DNA from: Massilia sp. UBA2604
GTDB lineage: Bacteria; Pseudomonadota; Gammaproteobacteria; Burkholderiales; Burkholderiaceae_D
DNA: 16,239 nucleotides
Assembly: GCA_002339265.1 (NCBI GenBank)
Contig: DDKG01000316.1
Location: 1-16,239 of the forward strand
Reading direction: 5' to 3'
Under the pieces are notes generated by a model. It was not told where the DNA came from. It saw nothing but the letters and a program-made list of their open reading frames with translations, and searched no databases. This document shows, piece after piece, positions 1 to 6,373 of the stretch; the stretch's first letter is position 1; each line of letters starts with the position of its first letter. The translations under genes and the position numbers were made by a program.

Positions 1-364
1 GCAGGCCGATCCGGCCACCGTGGAGGGCCAGCCCGACGCGCTGCAGATCCTGCTGCGCAACCTGGTGGACAACGCGGTCAAGTACACGCCGGGCGGCGGC
101 ACGGTCGACATCTCGGTCCAGCACGAGGGGCAAAAGATCGTGGTGCAGGTCGAGGACAGTGGGCCGGGCATTCCGCCGGAGGAGCGCGAGCGCGTGTTTG
201 ACCGCTTCTATCGCGTGGCCGGCAGCGACGCCGCCGGCAGCGGCCTGGGGCTGGCCATCATCAAGGCGATCGCCGAGCGCCATGGCGCGACGCTGGCGCT
301 GGATGCATCGCAGCGTCTGGGTGGGTTGAAGGCGGTAGTGACCTTCGGCGCCGCCGCTGCCTAG
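1..364 (+). CDS. Sensor histidine kinase, C-terminal ATP-binding domain (5' truncated)
   Basis: This is the tail of a membrane sensor kinase of a two-component system; only the HATPase domain lies in the window, reading from base 2. All ATP-site boxes are present in order: N box (LLRNLVDNAVKYTP), G1 box (VEDSGPGIP), F box (ERVFDRFYR) and G2 box (GSGLGLAI). The protein ends about 27 residues after the G2 box, as is usual for OmpR-partner kinases of the QseC/TctE type, with no receiver domain fused. The sensor, HAMP and His-box regions are upstream of the window, so the signal cannot be read. The next gene on the same strand starts about 100 bp later and has its own ribosome binding site, so it need not be co-transcribed. 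The domain call is very secure; the subfamily is a guess. Confidence 0.93.
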   Translation, partial: QADPATVEGQPDALQILLRNLVDNAVKYTPGGGTVDISVQHEGQKIVVQVEDSGPGIPPEERERVFDRFYRVAGSDAAGSGLGLAIIKAIAERHGATLALDASQRLGGLKAVVTFGAAAA

Positions 365-462
365 ATCTCTTCCATCGTCGTGATACGCGCCGCGCCCGCT
401 CGCGGTAGAATGATCGGTTCGGCGGACCATGCGCGTCCCGTATTGCAATGGATGAGGAATCG

Positions 463-1593
463 ATGAACAAGAAGATAATCTTGGCAGCCGTGCTGTCGAC
501 CCTGGCCGGCGTGGCCTCGAGCCAGGAAGTGGTGCGGATCGCCCACGTGGCGGGATTGACCGGCCCGGTGGCCTATTTTGGCAAGGACACCGAGAACGGC
601 GCGCGCATGGCGATCGAAGCGCTCAATGCCCGCGGCGTGACGATCGGCGGCAAGAAGGTGACCTTCCAGCTGGTGGCCGAGGACGACGCGGCCGATCCGA
701 AGCAGGCGACCAGCGTGGCGCAGAAGCTGGTCGACGCGAAGGTCAATGGGGTGATCGGTCACCAGACCTCGGGCACCACGATCCCGGCCTCCAAGATCTA
801 CCACACCGCGGGCATCCCGCAGATTTCGCACTCCAGCACCAGCCCGAAATACACCCAGCAGGATTTCAACACCGCCTTCCGCGTGATCGCCAACGACGTG
901 CAGCTGGGCCAGGCGCTGGGCCGCTATGCCACCGGCGCCATGAAGGCGAAGCGGGTGGCGGTGGTGGACGACCGCACCGCGTACGGCCAGGGCCTGGCGA
1001 CCGAGTTCTCGCGCAGCCTGCAAAAGGCCGGCGGCAGCGTCGTCGCTCGCGAATTCACCAACGACAAGGCGACCGACTTTTCCGCCATCGTCACCCGCAT
1101 CCGCGCCACCAAGCCTGACCTGGTGTTCTTCGGCGGCATGAACGCGACCGCCGGCCCGATGCTGCGCCAGATGAAGCAGCTGGGCATGAACGTGCGCATG
1201 ATGGGCGGCGACGGCATCTGCTCGGACGAGATCTTCAAACTGTCGGGCGGCACCATGACCGACGGCCAGGTTGTATGCGCGGAAGCGGGCGGCGTGCAGG
1301 GCGACGCCAAGGCCGGCATGGACAAGTTCCGCGCCGATTACAAGAAGCGCTTCGGCATCGACGTGCAGATCAATGCGCCATATGCCTATGACGCGACGAT
1401 GGCCATGGCCGAGGCGATGGTGAAGGCCGGATCGGCCGCGCCGGCCAAGTATCTGCCGGTGCTGGCCAAGATCCAGTACCAGGGTGTGACCGGACCGATC
1501 GCGTTCGATCAGCGCGGCGATATCCGCGACGGCACCATCACGCTGTACACCTTCAAGGGCGGCAAGCGCTCGCTGCTGACCGTGACCAAGTAA
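463..1593 (+). CDS. Periplasmic branched-chain amino acid-type ABC transporter substrate-binding protein
   Basis: This is a type I periplasmic binding protein of the LivJ/LivK family, which captures leucine/isoleucine/valine or related small amides and acids for an ABC importer. At 376 aa it has the usual family length. I place the start at ATG 463 rather than the in-frame ATG 448: GAGGAA (454-459) lies just upstream of 463, and the protein then opens with a clean signal peptide (MNKK, hydrophobic stretch to about residue 18, cleavage near VASSQ). Family traits include the early HVAGLTGPVAYFGKD segment, the GVIGHQTSGTT ligand loop, PQISHSSTSP, and the AYDATMAMAEA segment late in the protein. 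No permease or ATPase genes are adjacent, so it is an orphan in this window. A TAGAAT at 406-411 could be a -10 element but has no good -35. The ligand is unknown. Confidence 0.92.
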   Translation: MNKKIILAAVLSTLAGVASSQEVVRIAHVAGLTGPVAYFGKDTENGARMAIEALNARGVTIGGKKVTFQLVAEDDAADPKQATSVAQKLVDAKVNGVIGHQTSGTTIPASKIYHTAGIPQISHSSTSPKYTQQDFNTAFRVIANDVQLGQALGRYATGAMKAKRVAVVDDRTAYGQGLATEFSRSLQKAGGSVVAREFTNDKATDFSAIVTRIRATKPDLVFFGGMNATAGPMLRQMKQLGMNVRMMGGDGICSDEIFKLSGGTMTDGQVVCAEAGGVQGDAKAGMDKFRADYKKRFGIDVQINAPYAYDATMAMAEAMVKAGSAAPAKYLPVLAKIQYQGVTGPIAFDQRGDIRDGTITLYTFKGGKRSLLTVTK

Positions 1594-1599
1594 GAAGTG

Positions 1600-1616
1600 C
1601 TGCCGCTTTGCGGCAG
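1600..1616 (+). terminator. Hairpin just after the binding-protein gene
   Basis: A perfect 7-bp stem (CTGCCGC / GCGGCAG) with a 3-base TTT loop begins 6 bases after the stop codon at 1593. There is no T-run after it, so it may act as a 3'-end stabiliser or as part of a factor-dependent end rather than a classical intrinsic terminator. Confidence 0.4.
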
Positions 1617-1627
1617 AGATAGGTGTA

Positions 1628-1657
1628 CTTGGGTTCCCGCGCAGGCGGGAACCCAAG
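1628..1657. repeat. 13-bp perfect inverted repeat, dRS3-like
   Basis: The arms CTTGGGTTCCCGC (1628-1640) and GCGGGAACCCAAG (1645-1657) are perfectly complementary around a 4-base loop, GCAG. The core TTCCCGCGCAGGCGGGAA closely resembles the Neisseria dRS3 element (ATTCCC-N8-GGGAAT), which occurs in many genomic copies and is used as an attachment site by filamentous phage. Here it stands between a plus-strand gene end and a minus-strand gene end, where it could also serve as a bidirectional transcription stop. Only one copy is in the window, so its repeat nature is inferred from resemblance. Confidence 0.55.
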
Positions 1658-1690
1658 CTCGTCAGCGAACCACGAGCATTCGCTTCAACC

Positions 1691-1840
1691 TTAGTCCCCC
1701 GGTCCCTCTCCGGGCATCGTATCCGCCATCAGGCGCAGTTCTTCCGGCGTCAACTCTTCAGGCTTCTTGTTCTTCAGTCCATCGGTATCGGCCGGCTGGA
1801 CGGTCGGCGGCTGTTCCGGTTTTTGCTGATCGGTCGTCAT
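1691..1840 (-). CDS. Small hypothetical protein, 49 aa
   Basis: This is a short hydrophilic reading frame, MTTDQQKPEQPP...TPEELRLMADTMPGEGPGD, ending in TAA. A strong ribosome binding site, AAGGAG, sits 6 bases before the ATG (1847-1852 on the plus strand), the main argument that it is real. The protein has no membrane segment or signal peptide. The first half is rich in Pro and Gln and probably disordered; the middle (KKPEELTPEELRLMAD) can form one amphipathic charged helix. It lies 84 bp downstream of the 257-aa gene on the same strand and may share its transcript. I do not recognise a family. It is easily missed because it is under 60 codons. Confidence 0.6.
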   Translation of the reverse strand: MTTDQQKPEQPPTVQPADTDGLKNKKPEELTPEELRLMADTMPGEGPGD

Positions 1841-1924
1841 GAGGCGCTCCTTCATATGCGAGATTCAAAGATGGCCAGTGTCGCATGACGGCCGATCGGG
1901 CGGCGTCCCGCTCAGGGCTCGCCG

Positions 1925-2698
1925 TCAGTCGTGACGTGGTGGTGGAATCAGGTGGCGGAAGGTCGGCTCGATATTCATCGCATGCAGATGCCGGACGATG
2001 TCTTCCAGCGTCGCATCCTTCAGCAGCAGGCCAGGCGCCTGCTGTGAAACAGACGGAGCCGGCGCGGCGGTAACAACTGGCGCCACTATCGGCTTGCTCT
2101 CGTGCGCCGCTTCGAGCGCATCGAAGACTCGGTCGAACTGTTCCTTGCCAATGCTCTCCAACCCTTCCAGAAAGGCCGCCTGGCCCAGCGGCGGAGGCGC
2201 CATGTCCAGCCCCGGCTCGTCGGCGAACGAAGCGCCCATGCCCGGATGGATGAACGCCGCCCACTTGCCGGTGCGCGGATGCAGGCAGGGCGGCAGCGCG
2301 ATCGGCGCCCGCACGGCGTCCATGTCCAGTTCGATCTCGGGGAAGTACGCATCGCGCAGCCGTTCGAGGAAGGTCTGGGCCTGGTCGGCCGGAACCGGCG
2401 TCGCCAGCGACAGCCACAGGTAATAGGCGTCGCCGCCCGAGATGCTCACCGCCGGCGCGGGCAGGTCGAGCGTCTCCTGCAGCGTGTTGGCGACCTCGCA
2501 CAGCCGCAGCCAGTGGGCGTCGCCCTCGAGGCCCTTGGCCTTGCGGAAGGGGATCATCATGGCGCGCGTCAGGCCGTCTCCGCCCGTCAGGCTGACCGGG
2601 ATGTTCTGCTGGCCGAGCACGTGCAGCGCCAGCACGTCGGGCGGCGGCGCGTCGGCGGGAAGATAGAGCCGCATCAGCTCGGCGATCAGTTTTTGCAT
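1925..2698 (-). CDS. Hypothetical protein, 257 aa, possible degenerate archaeo-eukaryotic primase-like domain
   Basis: This is a soluble protein of unknown function, beginning MQKLIAELMRLYLP. The codon pattern and the downstream small gene on the same strand support it as real; upstream there is only a weak AAGAA ribosome binding site. Residues 84-104 (VSISGGDAYYLWLSLATPVP) resemble the second motif of archaeo-eukaryotic primases (S-G-x-G-x-H-x-W followed by a Pro-Val-Pro), but with Tyr where the His should be. Residues 128-146 (AVRAPIALPPCLHPRTGKW) resemble the R-x-P-x-S-L-H-x-K-T-G strand of small primases. The two acidic residues of motif I are not visible in the N-terminal half, so if the fold is right the enzyme is probably inactive. 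A Pro/Ala-rich linker (about 203-223) leads to a short C-terminal helix. The fold assignment is inference; treat the product as hypothetical. Confidence 0.75.
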   Translation of the reverse strand: MQKLIAELMRLYLPADAPPPDVLALHVLGQQNIPVSLTGGDGLTRAMMIPFRKAKGLEGDAHWLRLCEVANTLQETLDLPAPAVSISGGDAYYLWLSLATPVPADQAQTFLERLRDAYFPEIELDMDAVRAPIALPPCLHPRTGKWAAFIHPGMGASFADEPGLDMAPPPLGQAAFLEGLESIGKEQFDRVFDALEAAHESKPIVAPVVTAAPAPSVSQQAPGLLLKDATLEDIVRHLHAMNIEPTFRHLIPPPRHD

Positions 2699-2762
2699 GT
2701 CATTCTTACGGCGTCAAAAGAAGCATGATATATCGCCCGTTGGCCGCGCGGTAGAACCTTCC

Positions 2763-2795
2763 AAATGAAAACGGCCCGCGATGAACACGGGCCGT
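2763..2795 (-). terminator. Intrinsic terminator of the TonB receptor gene
   Basis: Read on the minus strand, a perfect 8-bp stem (ACGGCCCG / CGGGCCGT, plus positions 2788-2795 and 2771-2778) with a 9-base loop is followed by TTTTCATTT. It begins 25 bases after the receptor stop codon, a textbook Rho-independent layout. It separates the receptor from the downstream 257-aa gene. Confidence 0.85.
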
Positions 2796-2820
2796 GTGCG
2801 CTACACCTGCTTCGGGGCGA

Positions 2821-5217
2821 TCAGAACTTGTGCGCCAGGCGCGCGAACATCGCTGCGCCGTTCAGGCCGAACTGCACGCTCTCGTACTTGAAGCCGTTGT
2901 CGGTCTCGTTCGGATCCTGGCGGGTCGGCTTGACGTCGAAGATATTGGTGCCCCCCACGGTCAGGCGGGTCTTCTCGGTGAAGGCCCAGGTGAACGACAG
3001 GTCGGCCGAGGTCTTCGCCTCGTAGTGCTGGTTCGGCACCGGTGGACCCGAGAAGGTGCCCAGGGTCTGCGGACCGAAATGGATCACGCGCAGCGAGGTC
3101 TCGAGCTGGCCTTGCGTCCAGTCCAGGCCCAGCGTGGCCTTGCGGCGTGGTGCGCCTTCCTCGATGAACAGGCGCTCGCGCTCCGACAGCAGCACGTCCT
3201 CGAAACCTGCCAGGGCTTCCGGCGCTTTCACGCGCTGCACTTCGGTCTTGCTGAAGTTCACAGCCAGGAAGGTGGTCAGATTGCCGATGCCTACCTTGGC
3301 GCGATTCGACACGGTCAGGTCCAGGCCTTGCGTCTTGGTATCGACCGAGTTGACGAAGAACTGCGCCTGGCCCACGCCCAGCTGCTGCAGGGTGGCGCCC
3401 AGCGCCGGGTAGTTGTCGGCGTCGAAGCGGCCCGACAGCACGATGCGGTCGTCGATGTCGATGCGGTACAGGTCGGCCGTCACCGAGGTCGTTTGGGTCG
3501 GCGACCAGGTCAGGCCCAACGTATAGCTCTTCGATTCCTCGTCCTTCAGCTGCGGGATGCCGGCGGCATTGGCCACCGGGCCGCCGTTCGGCGCCAGCAC
3601 CACGTCCAGCGGCTGGCCGCCGACGAAGTCGGTGAAGGTCGACGAGAAGTACACCTGCTGCAGCGACGGCGCGCGGAAGCCGGTGCTGGCCGAGCCGCGC
3701 AGCAGCACGTTTGGCGCCAGGCGGTACGCGCCGGCCAGCTTGCCGGTGGTGGTCGAGCCGAAGTCCGAATAACGTTCGTGGCGCACCGCGGTCTGGATCT
3801 TGAAGCGGTCCGTCACGTCGGTTTCGATGTCGAGGTAGGCGGCGTTGCTGTGACGGTCGCTGTCGGTCTCGTCGCCCGGCTGGAAGCCTGGGAACCCCTG
3901 GCTGCCGGCGTTGCCGCCTTCGCCCACGCCGTCGGCGTCGATCCACGAACCGGTCTCGCCGGCGAAGATTTTATAGTTCTCGCGGCGGTGTTCGAGGCCG
4001 AAGGCGACGTTCATGCCTTTCAATACACCGCCGTAGAAGCGGCTGATGTCGAGATTGGTGGTCGATTGCTGGAACGAGAAGCCGCCGGCGTAGAAGCGGC
4101 TGGCGCTGACGCCCGGGCCGCCGTTGATCAGATCCAGGTTGGCGATCGAGGCGTTGAGGGTGTTGTTGATGTCGTACTTCAGGCGGTTGTAGCCATAGGT
4201 CTGCGAGACGTCGGCATTCCATTCGCCCACCGCCCAGCGGTAGCCGACGGTGCCCCAGCGGTCGTCGACGTCGCCGTCGATGAAGGGGACGAAGCCGTCC
4301 GGGTACATCGCCGCCGAGTTACGCGAGGGGATGTCTTCGGAACCCAGGCCTTCGCGCGCCCAGGCGGCCGAGGAAGCGTCGCGCTTTTGCGCGCCGGCCG
4401 TGAAATACAGCTTGCCGGGACCGGTCGGGAATTCGCCGTTGAGGTAGACGGTCTGGTTCTCGGACTTGGTGTCGCCGATGATGCGCGGGTTGCCCGCTTC
4501 GGAGCGGTTGGAGCGGCCGCGATCGTAGTATTCGCCGGTGATGCCCAGCACGCCGCCGGCCACGGCCACGCCGCAGTAGGCCGACGCCAGCCAGTTCTCG
4601 CCATCGCCCGCGGTGTACTGGCCGTAGCCGAGCACCGATTCGCAGCCCAGGCTGCGTTTGAGGTCGATGTTGATCACGCCGGCGATGGCGTCCGAACCGT
4701 ATTGGGCGGCGGCGCCGTCGCGCAGCACCTGGACTTCGCGGATCGCCATCACGGGGATCGCGTTCATGTCGGTGCCGGTATTGCCGCGGTTGCGCGCGCC
4801 GAACAGGTTTACCAGCGCCACCGTGTGGCGGCGCTTGCCGTTGACCAGCACGAGGGTCTGGTCCGAACCCAGGCCGCGCAGGGCGGCCGAGTCGATCAGG
4901 TCGGCGCCGTCGGCGCCGGTCTGGCGGGTCGAGTTGAACGAGGGCGACAGGTTGCTCAGCACTTGCGCCAGGTCGAACTGGCCGCTTTGTTCGGCGGCTT
5001 TCGTCATCGGGATGAAGTCGATGGCCACCGGGGTATCGGTGCTCGATGCGGCGCCGACGCGGCGCGAGCCGACCACGCTGACGCTGGGGATGATGTCGCC
5101 ACTGGTAGCGGCGGGCGCCGTTTGGGCGAGGACGGTGGCAGGGGCGAGGGAAAGCAGTGCGGCGCTACCATATAAGGCAAAAAGCACCGAACCAGACATT
5201 ATTTTGAGTTTAATCAC
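2821..5217 (-). CDS. TonB-dependent outer membrane receptor
   Basis: This is an outer membrane beta-barrel that imports a scarce ligand (siderophore, vitamin, glycan or peptide) using TonB-ExbBD energy. It is 798 aa. The GTG start at 5217 is preferred because GGAG lies 6 bases upstream; the next ATG would cut into the signal peptide. The signal peptide covers about residues 1-32, with cleavage after VLAQ. There is a TonB-box-like IPSVSVVGSR at 44-52 and a plug domain at about 45-188, including LRGLGSDQTLVLVNGKRRH and VQVLRDGAAAQYGSDAIAGVINI. The barrel follows, with the usual GSASTGFRAPSL segment, and the protein ends on Phe (ARLAHKF) as expected for BAM substrates. There is no N-terminal STN domain and no adjacent anti-sigma pair, so this is not a FecA-type signalling receptor. 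The substrate is not readable. A 138-bp gap separates it from the PhzF-like gene upstream. Confidence 0.95.
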   Translation of the reverse strand: MIKLKIMSGSVLFALYGSAALLSLAPATVLAQTAPAATSGDIIPSVSVVGSRRVGAASSTDTPVAIDFIPMTKAAEQSGQFDLAQVLSNLSPSFNSTRQTGADGADLIDSAALRGLGSDQTLVLVNGKRRHTVALVNLFGARNRGNTGTDMNAIPVMAIREVQVLRDGAAAQYGSDAIAGVINIDLKRSLGCESVLGYGQYTAGDGENWLASAYCGVAVAGGVLGITGEYYDRGRSNRSEAGNPRIIGDTKSENQTVYLNGEFPTGPGKLYFTAGAQKRDASSAAWAREGLGSEDIPSRNSAAMYPDGFVPFIDGDVDDRWGTVGYRWAVGEWNADVSQTYGYNRLKYDINNTLNASIANLDLINGGPGVSASRFYAGGFSFQQSTTNLDISRFYGGVLKGMNVAFGLEHRRENYKIFAGETGSWIDADGVGEGGNAGSQGFPGFQPGDETDSDRHSNAAYLDIETDVTDRFKIQTAVRHERYSDFGSTTTGKLAGAYRLAPNVLLRGSASTGFRAPSLQQVYFSSTFTDFVGGQPLDVVLAPNGGPVANAAGIPQLKDEESKSYTLGLTWSPTQTTSVTADLYRIDIDDRIVLSGRFDADNYPALGATLQQLGVGQAQFFVNSVDTKTQGLDLTVSNRAKVGIGNLTTFLAVNFSKTEVQRVKAPEALAGFEDVLLSERERLFIEEGAPRRKATLGLDWTQGQLETSLRVIHFGPQTLGTFSGPPVPNQHYEAKTSADLSFTWAFTEKTRLTVGGTNIFDVKPTRQDPNETDNGFKYESVQFGLNGAAMFARLAHKF

Positions 5218-5225
5218 GATTTTCT

Positions 5226-5240
5226 CCGAAGGAAATTCGG
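5226..5240 (-). promoter_or_regulatory. Hairpin overlapping the ribosome binding site of the TonB receptor
   Basis: On the minus strand the leader can fold CCGAA-TTTCC-TTCGG just before the start. The 3' arm overlaps the GG of the GGAG ribosome binding site (plus 5224-5227), so the fold would compete with ribosomes. The stem is only 5 bp, so this is tentative. Confidence 0.3.
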
Positions 5241-5277
5241 ATATTACTCAATTGTTTCTTCGGTAACCATCGTAATG

Positions 5278-5304
5278 TAGCAATAACACAACGGTGTATT
5301 GCTA
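5278..5304. repeat. Inverted repeat in the TonB receptor leader/promoter region
   Basis: TAGCAAT-A-ACAC / GTGT-ATTGCTA forms an 11-bp imperfect dyad with one extra A and an AACG loop, about 60 bp upstream of the receptor start and just after the end of the PhzF-like gene. No T-run follows on the minus strand, so an operator or a 5' UTR structure is as likely as a terminator. It does not read as a Fur box. Confidence 0.45.
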
Positions 5305-5355
5305 TAGCCAGAGTTTATTCGGCCAAGTGGCGACAAAACGTGACAAAGATCCGTG

Positions 5356-6156
5356 TCACATGGCCTCGACTCGGCCGCCAATCAGTACGGCGCCGCCCTC
5401 GATCCAGGTACGGATCAGGCAATCGCGACCGGTTGCGCGGCCCTGGCGCAGCGTCAATGCTTGGCCGAGCAGGGCGGTGAGGGCGCCGGCTGCGACGCCG
5501 GTGGCGCTGTCTTCGAGTTGCGGGTCGAGGTGGTTGAAGTTGCGTCCTTCAAGGTCGTTGTTGGCGTCATCGGCGCTGGCACGGCACCAGGCGTACAGAC
5601 CGTTGACGCCGGTCTCCTTGCTCCACTGCGTAATCGCTTGCAGGTCGGGCGCCAGTGCGTGCAGGGTGGCCGCGTCGCGCACCTCGACCAGCAGTTTCGG
5701 GCTGCCGACCGAGGCGACCTGCGGTGCCGTGGCGATGGCTGTTGCGGAGATGCCGAGCAGATGGGCCGGCAGCGCTGGTGTGATGGCCGGCTGCGGCACG
5801 ACCTGCGGCGCCAGGCGCACGAACAGGTCGTCGCCTTCGCGCGTCAATGCGAGGGCCTGGCCGTGCAGGGCGGTCTTGATTGTCAACGGCGGATGGGCGC
5901 AGGCGCGCGCGAACAGGCGATCGGCGGCGGCCAGGGTGGCGTGCAGGCACAGTGGGCTGCGCATGTGCGGGTAGTAGAAGTCGACAACGGCCGCGATGCC
6001 GTCTTCCTGCGATGGATCGATCCAGACGCAGGTGGTGTTGTGTTCCCGCGCGAAGGCCTGGCGTGCGTCGGAGTGCGATGGATCGTCTTCGATCATCAGG
6101 GCCGGATTGCCGGCGCCTGCGGTGGCGCCGAAGCAGCGGAGGGCATGGATTTTCAT
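5356..6156 (-). CDS. PhzF-family protein (phenazine biosynthesis-like epimerase/isomerase fold)
   Basis: This 266-aa protein has the diaminopimelate epimerase-like two-lobed fold of the PhzF/YddE family. I chose ATG 6156 because family members begin directly at the first strand, here MKIHALRCFGATAGAGNPALMI; an in-frame ATG at 6192 would add 12 unrelated residues and also lacks a good ribosome binding site. Visible family marks are the GNPA near residue 18, YYPHMRSPLCLHATLAAA, matching the usual P-x-x-E-x-x-x-C-G-H-A-T-L segment, and the late LEDSATGVAAGALTALLG, matching D-P-A-T-G-S-A. Several conserved positions are altered: the segment normally reading S-E-T is HNTTCVW, without the catalytic Glu, and CGHAT is CLHAT. 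Its reaction is therefore unknown and may not be the classical isomerisation. It stands alone; a link to the TonB receptor is unproven. Confidence 0.85.
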   Translation of the reverse strand: MKIHALRCFGATAGAGNPALMIEDDPSHSDARQAFAREHNTTCVWIDPSQEDGIAAVVDFYYPHMRSPLCLHATLAAADRLFARACAHPPLTIKTALHGQALALTREGDDLFVRLAPQVVPQPAITPALPAHLLGISATAIATAPQVASVGSPKLLVEVRDAATLHALAPDLQAITQWSKETGVNGLYAWCRASADDANNDLEGRNFNHLDPQLEDSATGVAAGALTALLGQALTLRQGRATGRDCLIRTWIEGGAVLIGGRVEAM

Positions 6157-6192
6157 TGTTTTTCTTTCGTGTCTGGCAGCATGATGGATCAT

Positions 6193-6373
6193 AGCGGGAG
6201 TCGTCTTTCAGGGTGACCAAATCACGACAATTTGACGGGGTAGAAGACGACCGCCAAGGCGTTCCAATCGGTTAGAATTTGTGTATATTTTTCATCAAGC
6301 GGATTGCGCACCCATTGCCCATGTTTCAGGAATATCTCGATGCCACCGAAGCTGATTCCGTGAGCGGTCAAGC
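6193..6373. other. Divergent intergenic region between phzF-like gene and sigma-54 activator
   Basis: This 181-bp stretch must carry promoters for both flanking genes. An 8-bp inverted repeat (GTCGTCTT 6200-6207, AAGACGAC 6244-6251) is present but could arise by chance. A TATATT near 6285 with a poor -35 is a possible plus-strand promoter. A frame of 18 codons (6321-6377) ends overlapping the GTG of the activator but has no ribosome binding site. I see no clear -24/-12 element here. Confidence 0.4.

Noticed and set aside
361..1656. 431-codon open frame on the minus strand
   Set aside because: It is antisense to the binding-protein gene and low in complexity; its N-terminal GSRLRGN comes from the dRS3-like palindrome.
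2794..5175. 793-codon open frame on the plus strand
   Set aside because: It lies antisense to the TonB receptor, is Arg/Ala/Gly/Val/His-rich without any domain, and reflects third-position GC bias; the minus-strand protein is a clear family member.
5577..5583. TGGCACG inside the phzF-like gene as a second sigma-54 promoter
   Set aside because: It is not followed by TTGC at the right spacing.
6200..6251. GTCGTCTT / AAGACGAC inverted repeat as an operator
   Set aside because: The 8-bp arms are 36 bp apart, a level expected by chance in a window this size.
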